Positions 1-12,900 of a stretch of DNA of 64,000 nucleotides are shown piece after piece. Below the pieces are notes generated by a model. That model did no database searches. It worked only from the letters and a program-made list of their open reading frames with translations, and was not told where the DNA came from. Position 1 is the first letter of the stretch. Each line of letters begins with the position of its first letter. Source of the DNA: Pegea sp. RAD2-039 (Eukaryota; Chordata; Thaliacea; Salpida; Salpidae). The stretch spans positions 3,720,001 to 3,784,000 of the forward strand of contig JAQGEQ010000071.1 of the NCBI GenBank assembly GCA_034620365.1. Reading direction: 5' to 3'. Position numbers and translations under genes: made by a program.

Positions 1-116
1 GTTAATAGTCCCCCTTTTGATATAGCAAGTTTTCTGAGAGCAGATATATTAACTGGATTATATGAAAGTTCTTTTTTTATTTCTTCTTTTTTAGATTTTT
101 CTTTTGATTTCAACAT
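1..116 (-). CDS. TBC1D20: TBC1D20-like RabGAP, N-terminal exon (partial, runs off left edge)
   Basis: Minus-strand reading starts at an ATG at 116-114 and stays open to base 1 (38 codons plus 2 nt). A lysine-rich start is followed by the motif ALRKLAISKGGLLT. This matches the segment just before the TBC domain in TBC1D20, where an ALRRMAIS-GGLLT motif leads into the domain. Family knowledge: TBC1D20 is a GTPase-activating protein for Rab1/Rab18, acts at the ER and early secretory pathway, and carries a C-terminal membrane anchor. The TBC catalytic Arg and Gln fingers lie beyond the window, so activity cannot be judged. The start is taken at the only upstream ATG in frame. The identification rests on about 14 residues, so another TBC protein is possible. 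Confidence 0.7.
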   Translation of the reverse strand, partial: MLKSKEKSKKEEIKKELSYNPVNISALRKLAISKGGLL

Positions 117-3100
117 TTTTCAAACATAATAAAACCATAAAATTATAAATACAACTGTTTAATAGAAATACTTTGGAAATATTTATAAATATTATTCATA
201 ATAAACTATTAAACTTTAGTATAAAATAATCTTTCCTAACAGTTGATCTCATTTTAACATAGAATTATTTTATTAAATTTAAAAACATTTTAAAAAATCA
301 AGATCAAAAAAGCTCAAAGAAAATTGTCAAATTTAAAGATATCAAAAAATTCAAAACATATTTAAACATTCTTTTAAATTATTTTATATAAAATAATTAT
401 AAAGAATAAAATAATAAAAGAGTTTATAAATATGACAAATGACTTAATATCTAGATCTGATTGACATTTACGAAAATAGTTTTAATTAAAACATTCAAAA
501 TATATCAACATTTTAATCTGATACTTTTATATAAATGAATTTAAATTAATTAAAATACTGTAATTAAATTTATAAAAATGTTTATATTTATTTATAAAAA
601 TTTGCTTTAAATTATTAATAGAATAACAGTTTCTATTTAATATTTAGAAACAAATTTTAAAAAGCTAGATTTAAAGATGTTAAAGAATTACAAACTTGTT
701 TATCATTTTAATAGAATGATTAATAGCAAAAAAAACTTCTAAAACTTTCTTCTAAATTAGTAAGTAAAACAAAATGAAATCTCCAAAAAAAAACAAATAA
801 TCATCAAAAATAAATCATCAATCTACAAAAAAAAAAAGTTTCAAAAATTTGAAACCTATAACTAAATAACTAGTTTCTAAAATTTAAATCAAATAAACTA
901 GAGACAATTTTTAAGATAAATAATAGATAATCCTATTTATAAAACCATAAATAATAAATTATATAGTTAAAATATTTTGTAATATTAATATTACAATTTT
1001 CTTTATTAGGTAATTTTTATCATAAATAAATACTTTTTTGGAAATATGAGACATTCAGATTATTTAATAACAACAAGTATCTAAAGTTCATATTATATAC
1101 AAAAATTTATCAATCTTGAAATTTTGTCCATTCAATGCAAACACGTTATTATAACTAAAACGTCAGTTTTCATTTTGTGAAAAAGCCAAAAACGGCCAAA
1201 GATTTGATTATGTATTAAAGCTTTTTAAAAATTGTTAAGTTGTAGGTAACTTTTATAATGCACTTCATATGGTTTATAAAAATGAAAATTTAAGTTTTTA
1301 TCAGATATTTGTAAGTTTATAATGAGTTGTGCAAAGAAAATTTACTTTTAACATAAATATGGTTTTACTATAAAGTTACGCTGGGTGTAATGTACCACAC
1401 TGCTTTTAGTAGAGTTCAAAAACTACGAAAGCTGTTTTGAAATAAATGATTGCATAAAATTCTTAAGATAAATTTTAATAGCTTTTTAGTTGATAATCAT
1501 ACTTACTTGTACACATCAGTTATAATTAACAAAGTTTAATATTTATTATATTCAAAAATTATTTTTGGACACAAACATTTTTTATTTTTTTTTTGCTTTT
1601 TACTAAGTTCTATTATCTTTTGATAACCAAGAATTTAACTTTTTTATTACTTATTACTTACTTTGTTTGTTTAATGCGATTTTAGTCTACACAACTGAGC
1701 GTTTTTTCGTCATGTAAGCTAGCCTAAGTTTGTCATTATCTATTGAGAAAACATTGCTATCGAAATAGCAATGTCTAAAAAATTCGGAAATATATTTTTG
1801 GTCAGAAAAAATGAATTATCATAAAACATACAAAAATAATGTCAATTACTTTAGTAAATATTATCAAAGTTTGTTTCGATTAAACTACAATTAGAATTAA
1901 AATAAATTTACATATAAATATCGTAACAAAATTACCGTTTTACAAAAATCTATTGAAAAAAATTTAAAACAAAGAAAATTAATAAAGTTTATAGACTATC
2001 GAGTAATCTCTTAAAAAACTCTTAAAAATGTCTTTTACTAAAAATTATTACTGATTAAATAGCATAGATACTTAGCTGGAGCTAAAACTTATCTGTTTAC
2101 ATCTTATAGGAGGTACTTCAAAACTGGCTTCAGCACATTTCCAGTCTAAAGCAGAAGAACAAGCTTATGTATTTTGATTAAAAAGATATTAGAAACGGCA
2201 TCATGTCACGAGATATAGTTTGCATCTCTATTTGAAAATTCAGATTTTAAAATAGTTGTAAACATTTTCTGAACAATTCAAATATTTATTTTAGATACTC
2301 CAAAAAAATTTTCTCAGCTATATAAAGTTTTATTTTAAGTTTAGTCGGGAAAATCAAACAGAAAATTTAATAAAAATTTGATTTAATTCAACTTCAGTTA
2401 ACTTGTTTATTAACAGTTTAAATATTTTGAAAAACACTTTATGAAATATATTTATTTATTTTTATCATTTTTATTCATAGTCCATAAAAACAATTATTAA
2501 TACATTTTTCTCGTTATATTATTCCAACCTAAAATTAAGAGAAAGTAAAGCTTATACTTTTAAGTAATAATTATTTCTCAAAATCTATGAAAATCAAATT
2601 AGTCTAAATAGACAACCAACATTTTTTATCACCAAATATCTTCAGTTTTATTTATAAGAAGAGTGCTTGAAGTCCTTCATGTTTTATCATGTTTAAGTTC
2701 TTCTGATAAGAAATCAAAATCAGAATTATCGTCAAAAAATTATTCAAATCTTTGAGTAAAGATTAACTACTCACAAAATCTTTAAACTATTCAAATAAAA
2801 TATTATACAGAATGTAATAAATTATTTTATAAATACAGGTTGTCATTTGATCAAAAATTAAAAAGAAATCTTATATCAACAAGTTAAAATCTTCTTTTGT
2901 TTGACAAAGAGGTTTTCTCTCATCTAATGCTTTTCATAACTTCTTTGGGGATTTCTGGAAAGATTTTTCGTTTAGTTTAATGCGCTGATGTGATCAGTAA
3001 TGTCAAGTTTTGATTTTTATGGTTCGAAGCAGAACAATCGCCGCCAAATAAATTGCTTCTAGACTTTGACTAAGATAATAAATTAACTCGAAAACAAAGT

Positions 3101-6100
3101 TAATCAAACTTACTGAAAGTTTAATTTCAAATTGTTTGTCTTGATATTTCTTTTTACCTTAATATTGAAACGTTTTGTTATTTTGTAAGCTATTCACAAA
3201 TGAAAAAATAAATGCAAATTGAGAAAAGGACATTTTTGGCGAATTTGGATATTTAACAAGCGGGTTTTAGGGTAAATAAATTGTCATCAAATACAAAACG
3301 GGTAAAAATTGTCTTAAATTAAATTATTAATTAATTTTTCTTCTTTTTTTCAACAGCTACATTGAAAATAAGCTTTAATATTACGAGTCGTTTAGTAATT
3401 GTTAAAGAAAAACAAACAAAAAAGAACATCTCAATACCTGACATAAAATAAAACTTGAGCAAACATATAAATTTAATTACTGCAATTACTAAGTACACAA
3501 AATGTTTGAATAGTTTCAGACAAACTTTATTCTCCATATATATTAATTAAAGAGAATATTTTGAAATTTGTATTTGTTAATTGCTAACGATTTTGATTAG
3601 TACTGATAACAGTTTTGTCTTTTTTCAAAAATGGAATGTTTAAAGTATAATCTAGTAATTACAAAAATTATTATTTCTTTAACTGTTAATTTTTAATTTT
3701 CTAAAGTTGAATAACTTCTAGAAGGAAATTACTGAATCTTAAAGCATCTATTATCAAAATAGATTACCGCGTGATTCCATGACGTCACACTTGAACTCTT
3801 ACTTAATTAATTGCAATTTTTTCATCAAAAATTTACATACGACAAATTAGTCACCACCGTTGGGTTTTGTCCGAATAAATTTCTTTTATGAGCAACAATA
3901 GCAGAGATTTCAAGTATAAACAATAAATGAATCAGATTGTGATTAGAATAAACTTAAAATTCGACATCTAGCGGTTGAAATTTGAGCAGATGTTAATTGT
4001 TAGAAGCCGACATCTGTCATCAGCTAATGACAAAATGTTTCGATTTGAAATCAATTTGTTCCAGCGAAAAAGCTTTCAACAGTTTCAAGTGACAAACTCA
4101 AACAAAATATCTATCTTTGGTATTTGAACAGTTTTTACCAATGAATGTTCAAACATTTGAAAAATAAACAAATTAAATAATCAAATAAAAAAGCAAAAGT
4201 CTAATAATTTTATATATTTTACATAAGAGAATGTTTGTCTTAAAATAAAAGTGTAGGTAGAAATTTTACTGATTAAAAAGATTTGTTTTCAGTTTGATTT
4301 TGTTGTAATTTGTCAAATTTTCTCGGCAAAGTAAAGATCTGTTTATAGGTAAAATTTTTGTCACGTTTCAATTATGTTCGATTGTTGAAGATTAGAAATT
4401 ATAAAAATTCAGAAAATTATTTACAGTTTGAACCAGATGAAGTTTGAAGATGAAGGTATCTAATAATATCAAATAAAAATAAATAGCTATCGTATACATT
4501 ATACGTTTGTGTTATAGTTATTGTTTTGATGTTATTTGAAACAGATATTTCTCAGAATTAACTAAGTGTAAACAAAGAAAGAAAAAAAGATCGTAATGAA
4601 GATCTTAGACCTTTTTGCCAATAAAAACACTAAGAAAATAAAAATCTAAATTTAATAAAAGTTTTGATAGCTGTTCAGCTTCTTTATCAAAAAGCAATAA
4701 ATTGTAATAGTTCTGAGAAAAACTTTAATGAATAGTGATTATTTGCAAAGCCTATTAGCTGTTAGATACTGAATAAGCTTTATTGTAATTAGGATTCGTA
4801 TTTCGAGTTCAGGAAAAACTTTGATTAAGAGTAGGAAGTAAATTTGAGAATTACAGAAAGTTCCCACAGAAAAAATGATATTCAAAAAAAACTTCTCAAT
4901 ATTACAGTAACTGAACAAGCCTGAAACAGACATTTAGATGAAAATAAGGATAAGGTTACAAATGTTTGAAGTTACATTTGGAGGTCGAGTAACTGAAAAC
5001 TTGGTGAGAATTCTTTATGTTAAATTGGAAAAGATTTTGAAAATCGTGACCCACAAATCTTGTTAGAGTTCCGTCTTTACAAAAGGAAATACAGGCAGTT
5101 AAGATTTTGATGTTTTTATGAAAGCTTTCATCAGTTTTTAATTTGCACAAATATTTACAGCACTTTTTTTAGCTTGCTTTTTACTTCAGCTGTATTTTAT
5201 TTCTTATCTCTCAATCTTTATTTAGTTTTCAACTTTGAAACTATTGGCGAAAAAAACTACTTTAACGCCTAACCCGACAAATTATTTATTTTTTTAGCTG
5301 TCACTACATTTGCGGTGACATACATAGCTCAGAATAAAATGAGAGATATGTATCCTAATAAGTTCATCGTATCAGTTTTCGATCTTCATTTGAGCCTATC
5401 TCTAAACTTTTTGAAGTAACAAATAAATCTTTTATTTATTTGATTAACTTGCAATGAATATACAGCTTATCTGATTGTACTATTTCCTTGCTATTGTCCT
5501 AACTATCATTCTATCTTAAGTTTAAGAGGCGGGAAAAGTGATAAACACGAAGGGAAGTAAGAAGTGAAAGCAAAAAAGATACTTTCTGGTCATGCTTTAT
5601 TTTAAATTGCTTCTTGCAAGAAGTCACGAACTGAGAGATATTCAATTTAGAGATATAAATGATAAAACTAGAATGTTTCTGATCAGTGAGTTTAAGGAGT
5701 TTTTGAGAAAGCTGGGTATATGAAGTTAGTTTAGTGAATTATTAGTTAGTTTTTGAGTGATATTGTGTTACAATTAAAAAGAAAACGTTTTGCAGACTAT
5801 TTTTTGATACCAAATCAAGTTGAGCGTTTGTTTAATTAAGAAAGAAACAAACATGAAAAAATGTAATAGAATGGTTACAGAACTATCAAAAGATTAAATA
5901 TTTGCTTTTTAGTTTTAATGTTTTGATAACATTCAGTTACAATTTGTTTGTTGAATGAGGAAATTAGTTTGGCATTCTAAGAAACAGCCTTTTTATAAGA
6001 GTACAAGAAACAATGTTGCTTACTTGAGACAGAAACTTTTTGATTTATTAGTAGAAGCATGTCTTGAGTCCTTGCTAGATAATTTTCTCTAATCTCTAAT

Positions 6101-6700
6101 TTTACATTTTGTTTACGATTCAGAGAATTTAATTCTACAAAACAAACATTTTAGCAATTTTTCGTGTTCAACAGAGAATTTAGGCAAGGTAAAAGGATTA
6201 AACTCTTTGCTATAATAGCTAAAGTGAAAATTTTTGCTTTTTTTTTCAAGCTATTATTGGAAGCTTGGGCCTATCAACTTACAAAGTATTTTGAGATGTA
6301 ATTTTGTCACCTTTAAATACAAGGAGGTTTGTATTAAGTTGTGGGCGGGCACAGACTTCGCAATTGTCGTTTGATTATGTTAATTTGAACTTGATGTAAT
6401 TTAGCTACATCATTCTTAACTGCCTCTGTCATCTTATACATAGTTCTACTTTGTAAGCAAACTTTTAGATTTATTCTAATCGCGAAAATAGTTCTCTTTT
6501 TGTCGCAGTTGAAACCTTCGATTGTGACTATAACGTCATAATCGCTTAGAACTGTCGCAGTAGAGCGCGAAAAACGGAAATGAAGCACACGCCTGGGCCA
6601 CAATACTTTGCGACCATTTTAGTGTAGAAATATGAAATTCCAGAAAAACGTGATTCGAGAGAAAAGTAGAAAAAGAAGTGAAGATGATGATGGTACATCA
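117..6700. other. AT-rich intergenic DNA, no gene seen
   Basis: Very AT-rich with long A and T runs. All open frames are under 90 codons, biased to F/K/N/I/L, and show no recognisable domain. One isolated TGACGTCA occurs near 3780. Base composition becomes more GC-rich from about 6300 towards the DACH gene. I see no RNA gene or intact mobile element here. Confidence 0.6.
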
Positions 6701-6753
6701 TCTCGTCGCAGTCTCTTCTTACTTACGAACTAACAGCTTTGCAAAGTATCGCG

Positions 6754-6974
6754 TTGATGACGTCATTAGACAGTCAATTTGCTTAGATTTAGATTTAATG
6801 TGATGATGTCACTTCGATTTGTAAATGACGTCACGATCGCCATAGTTTCGACCAGCGATCGTGAATATGACGTCATTGTTTTTTGTTGCAGATAATTTTT
6901 GATAAAAATTTAGAAATTTTTTTTTGATTTTTGAAAATTTGAAACGAAGAAATTTTGGAGAGCGGAAATTGAAG
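6754..6974 (+). promoter_or_regulatory. Putative DACH 5' flank with a CRE/ATF palindrome cluster
   Basis: Perfect TGACGTCA sites lie at 6758-6765, 6826-6833 and 6868-6875, with a near copy (TGATGTCA) at about 6804. This is three perfect 8-mers in under 120 bp, directly upstream of the proposed first coding exon. TGACGTCA is the consensus full site for CREB/ATF-type bZIP factors. Whether any of these is a promoter element is inference; the same motif fills the whole gene. Confidence 0.45.
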
Positions 6975-9900
6975 ATGTCTCACGCGGTTATGATACATGG
7001 TAAATGGGAAAATGTCAACATGACGTCATCAGTACCAACTGCTTACAAAGTAAAGACTTTTCTTATTGCAAAGATCTTTTCATCTTTTTTTTTGTCTTTT
7101 TTTCGTCTTTTTTACGGCTAATTGACACGACAAAGCAACCCTCCGTCGCTCGCCCCTTCGAGTCGCTTCATTTCACTTGAAATCCTTGAATTCCCCCAAA
7201 AAATGCTCCCGAAAAAATCAGTCAAAAATTCTCGACAATATTTTGGCTTTTTTTGTTAATGGCCCGGAAATAAGCGTTTCTCAAATGAAAGCGATGACGT
7301 CATCACCGAATATTTTAAATCCTTCTCCGATTTAGTTCGATCTAAAAAAGATCATCAAAGTGATGACGTCATCATCTGTGCAATAAAATGGCGACTTGAT
7401 CATCAACTTCTATTCGAGATTCGATTTACTGCCTGTAATCTGAGCGTTTGTTCTTCGATCACATCGCAGCGTTACTTGGCAACAAAACTGCTCCTTCTTT
7501 TTCTGCTTGTCAATTATTTTCGGCATTGTCTAAAAATCGCCAAAAAATTTGCGACAAAAATTTTCTTTTTGGCAAAAATCGCTCGAAGCAAACAGCGTTC
7601 GACTCTGGGTTAGTTTGGCAAGGGTCTTGATGGTTAATTGTTGATGGCAGCGAGCAGTTAGCGACCAATAATTGGTTAGCAACTAGTTTAATTTGTTGCT
7701 AGCTCAAATCAGTTATTGGAAAGCAATTTCTATGGCAACAAATTGAGTCGTAAAAATTTCCAGCATTTTAATTGGTTGATGAAAACGAGTTTTCTTGCAA
7801 CTTTTCAAGATATTTGCATATCAGTAGACGGGGTTGTTTGTTCGAGACAAATAACAGGGTTTGGTGGTTGCCTAGCAACGTTGATGACTTCATCGTCAGC
7901 TGCGGGTCTCTTTTATTTGCTTATTTGAAGTCTATCAACTTTTTTATCTCTGACCAATTCCTCATTGACAGTGGACTAGACAAATTTGAGGTTTTTCTGA
8001 AATGGCCTACATATATTATTGCTTCAAAATGGCGCTGAAACTTTGAACATTTAAACCAAGGTCGATTTTAACATGTTGCTGATTTTAATCAAAACAAAAA
8101 AAATACTTGATTTTGTTAAGTCTTCTATGATCGCTTAAACAAGTTCTCGAACAAGTGATGACGTCACGATTAAATATCAAGTACAAGATTCAACCGGAAG
8201 ATGTGATCTTGTGAAAGTTCGTGACTTGATTTGTGGATCAGTTGATAACGGAAACACTGAATCGTCTATTGTTCGAAACTTCGACGAGACATGACTCATA
8301 TTCGATCGACAAATCGCGGTTTTCATCGCAAACGCCATAACTTAATTGTCATCAATTTAATGCTGAGCACATGTTGGAGGTGATTGGTTTCTGCATGCTC
8401 TGACTCTCCTTGTTTAGAGTAATACATTTGAAATAACTTTATTGGAGAAATGCAATCCACAAAAAACGTTTGTACGATTTTACAAAGTCATTATGTTGAT
8501 TATCTATTAGATCGGCATCTTATACTGTTGTTAGGATAAACATTTGTAGCTAAGTTTGCGGTTGAAATCTGATTTAAAGTAGTTTAACAGGAAGATACTT
8601 TTCGGGAGTGTTTTGTGTTCAGAATTTTTATAAATCACTTCATCTTCAAATATTGTATCAAATGAAGAACTTTAAATATCTGATCTTTATTTCATTTTAT
8701 ACCTAATGTAATGTTTATCGAAGAAAAGGGTTTGGTTAATGTCAAACCAGGTTCATAAAGTTACCTTCAATTTTCTAAAGATTTAGTCGCCTTCAAAGTA
8801 GTGTTGAATTTTATGAATAATTACACCTTCTTCTAATCTAATTTTCTTTTTTTTAGATGGACAGACCAGCATATAGCACTCCACCTCCAGTAGAAAATAC
8901 ACCGGCTAATAATGAATGTCATCTGGTGGAGTTACGTGGAGCAAAAGTAGCGAGCTTCCAGATAGGAACTGAACAATACATTTGTCTACCTCAAGTAATA
9001 ACTTACTACTCAATAATCTTTTTAGCTTTGTTCTTGAAAATCTTAAATCTTTAAATCGATGCAGTTCATCGATGCTTGTCTAGTTCAGCTTAAAACTTTC
9101 TTCTCATATTTAAATCAACTTTTCAATTTTCCACAAACATTTTTTGACTGATTTTTTTTTTCGCTTTTAATCATTTTCAAAAGCGATAAAAATTTGCGAA
9201 AATGGAGATAAAGAACAGAAGCTGCTGCTAATAATATAGAAAAGTCACCGCAGAGGCTTGTTTGTAAGCACAACAAATTACAAGCGACAAGATTATTTTA
9301 AGAAATGCATTTTACCTTTTTCTCTAATTATTTCTTTCTGATCTTCCAACTGAAGACTTTTGCCAAAAGCTCGTTTTAGTTCATAATCTGATTATTTGAG
9401 GGTGTCGTCTTTGGACTGTAGATTGCCATAAAAAGGACAAATCCTCAAATTGGTGGTCCAAAGACCTGAACCTTTCGAGCGTTGATGACGTCATAGTTTA
9501 TCTTTCAGGCATTTGATCTGTTCCTGAAACATTTAGTTGGAGGTCTTCATACGGTTTATACTAAATTGAAGCGTCTCAGTATTCAACCAGTTGTTTGTAA
9601 CGTCGAGCAAGTGAGTGGGGTCGCGTGTGACGTCATCAGAGGTGACGTCATCATCGTTTAATTGTAGGTCCGTATTTTACGTGGACGAGGAGCTATTCAA
9701 CCTGGAGTTAACCGATGTAAACTAATCACAAAAAAAGATTTTGAAATTCTTTATCAAGACTGCACAACTGCAAGGTGAGATTGTGACGTCATTGACTTCT
9801 GCTCACCTGTGTTCGAAACGCGCGCGTCAAGGGGGCGATTTTTTCTGCCAATTAGTTACTCGAAGCAAAAAGCTTTTTTGAGAAGAAAAAAAAACTTTGA

Positions 9901-12900
9901 AGTTGGTGATGACGTCATGGTTGGGTGATTCTGTCGTCGCCATAATTACAATCAAGTTGATCTCTCGTTGTCATGACGACGTGCTCCGTTAATCTGTCAC
10001 GCTTCATGATTTCCGATCCATCTTCATTCAGTTAGGCGCACGACTCGATGACGTCATCACCCGAAGTTGAATTCCATTTGGCGGGGATGTGATGACGTCA
10101 TCATTGACCAAAAGTGATTGCCGCATCTATCTGCGAGTGCTGACGTCATCATTTCGACTTCCTGTCTTGAATGTAACGTAATTCAGTTCTTATCAGCTTT
10201 TGACGATGTTATAGACTGCGCGAAACGTGACAAAGACCTGTAATCAGTAAATGGCGCGATGCTGATGACGTCATAAGGCGCAATGCATCAATAAGAAGGA
10301 TTAGAAGAAATGAAGAAGTTTGTGTTTGAAGTGACTCGTATGAACATGAAAAAAACTCTGTTTGTTAAATACGCCATCTAACGGCGAGCTCATAAAACGA
10401 TCGCTTAAAGTCGTCGCTTATGCAAATGAGGCGAGAAGTGAAAGAAGGGGTCAAACGAAGAAATTGTTCCATCTATTGGCGTTACTGGTTGATGACGTCA
10501 TTAGTTGTAACGTTTTAGGTTGTTGATTGCTAAGTAATTTCGATGGTTGTTTTGTAGCTAGTTATTAATTGATCTCTGTGGTTGCGAGGTGACGTCAGTC
10601 GTTTCTAAGTAATCTAAGTGGTTGCTTGGTGAGCTGAGTGGTTGCTAGGTTACGTCAGTTGTTTGATAATTTTTAATTTGGAGCTTTAGAAATTGTTTTG
10701 ATCAAAAATTAAAAATTTTGAATTTGAAAAAATAATTTTTTTTGGATTTTATTTTTTCCTTTTTTTTCCTTTGGGGTTAATTTTTCGTTTTTCTATGAAA
10801 CTGATCTCTTAAAAGTTTATTTTTATTACTGTTCAGAGCCAAAATTAAATTATTATGATAGTGAAACATTTAACATTCATCAATAATTCATTCTTTTTTC
10901 AATCTCTATAACATCATTTGCTGCTCAAATTGAAAAAAATGTCTTTTTTGCTTTTTGCCTGCCAGCTGAATGAAGAGATAATTTGTAAGTTGAGCAAGAC
11001 ATCAGCGTTCATTTTCATCTCTCTTCCAGTATTAGTGCCAAAAATTAGGTTTGAGAAGTTTTTTAGAAGATAATTAAAGCGATGAGGTTTTAAAAGCACC
11101 TGTTTAGCTGCTAATTACAAAATAACCTGATGAAGATTAGATGGTAGGGTTTAAGTGTAAATTTATGTTGGATCAAAAATAAGAATTTAACATCACAATA
11201 TTTCCAAATGATTTTTATAAATCCATGAAAATTATGACGCTATCAAACTAACGAGACATTTTTCGGAAAGCGACTTGGAAACCCTGGAAATCGCGTTTTA
11301 TGTAAATTTGCCGTTATCGCTTCTATTATGACATCACTTCTTATCAAGCAAACGGAGATAAGTTTTTTGACGTCATCATTGATTTCAAGGTTGAAATCGG
11401 TTCTTAGTGCAATGACGTCATACTTGCAGCTGGACAAAAGACGAAGCAATTGTGACGTCATGACTTCGATCGCAACAAAGAGGGCAACGAAAATCGAAAA
11501 ATCGATTCTCGTTTATTTGAGAATCGGCAAAAGTTTAAAAATAGAAAATTACGAAAAGATTTTCTTTAAATGAAGATGTTGTAGATAGGAACTGTATTTC
11601 CGTTTTCACGAATTATTCACTTCCGAAAAAGAATCTTTTTTTGGTTGAAAAATAAAATTGTAAAATTTTTATCAAAAAATAAATAAAATTTTACAATTTG
11701 TTAAAATACTTTCAATTATTTAATTTAAAAGTCAAAATATTTCTAGAAACATTAACAAGATTCAAATGAAGTTTTTCCTGAATTTTAAAACTATTTGCTT
11801 CCCTTAAAACAGTTGATCTAATTGAAGATGTCAACCTCTAAATTTTCTCTTTTTTGTCGCCAGTTTTTTTGTCATTTTTTTGACTTTTTTTCGACTACAT
11901 TTTGGCTTCTTTAAACTCTTCTTTTTTTCAATCTTCATATTTGTCTCAACTTTCAAGTTTGCTTCATTTTCTTCACCAATTTATAGATTTTACTTCTCGC
12001 TATTCTGACGTCATCAAACTTTTAATCGCTTGTTTGTTCACAGCCGACCAGGGAGACCCCCTAAACGTTATCCGATGTTACCACCATCAGAACTAGCATC
12101 ACACCATTCAAACATGACCTCACGACCAGGAAACGTAAGTACGAGGACCACTAGGTCACTTTTGTTGTTATTTCCGTTCTAATATTTGTCTAAATTGGAT
12201 ATTCTGTGAAAATTCCGTTCAAATCCGACCTTGACTTAATTTTCAGCCTCTTCTGCATCAAGCTGATCTTTTCCAACAACATAAAAGGATGCGTCTGGAA
12301 AACGATCCCCACAAAGATCGCAGAAGTGAGCAAAGTTTGAAATTTGAGATTCAAAGTAACTGTTGCTGTTCCACTTCGCTGATTTTTATCTCTTCCTAAT
12401 CTTGTACCCTCCCCTTTTTGGGGCGCCATCTTTTCTCCTGTAAAGAGCCGAAGATACATTCTTTTGCTGAACTTTTTTCATCTTCAAATACTTTTTCGCG
12501 CTTTCTATAAGCCCCTTTAACTCCCTTTACGCCCTTCCCTTGCTCGATGTCATAGATCACTGATTTTCATGGTGATGATCACGTCATAGTGGTTCATTAC
12601 TGTCGATGACGTCATCATTAATCAAAAACTTTTATAGCGAGTCCCTGCAAAGAAGAGATTAAGGAACTTCAGGGAGGAAATCATTCGAATGAACTTCCAT
12701 CAAATCAAGCAGCTCAAATTGCTTATTTTCAGGTACCCTGGTCCCGACCCTGACCCCGAGCCCTCGTTTAATCGTCTTTCTTTAAGGCGCTACGTCAATA
12801 CCAACAAGCAGCAAACATCCACAACAGTTTGGAAGTTCCAGCAGCTGCTTCTGCAGTTCAGCAACAAATTAATCCGTTTATGATGATGTCACATCAGCTT

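Noticed and set aside
6334-6603. 89-codon minus-strand frame upstream of DACH
   Set aside because: It starts at a non-ATG codon and has no recognisable domain. It lies in the GC-richer 5' flank of DACH, where open frames are expected by chance.
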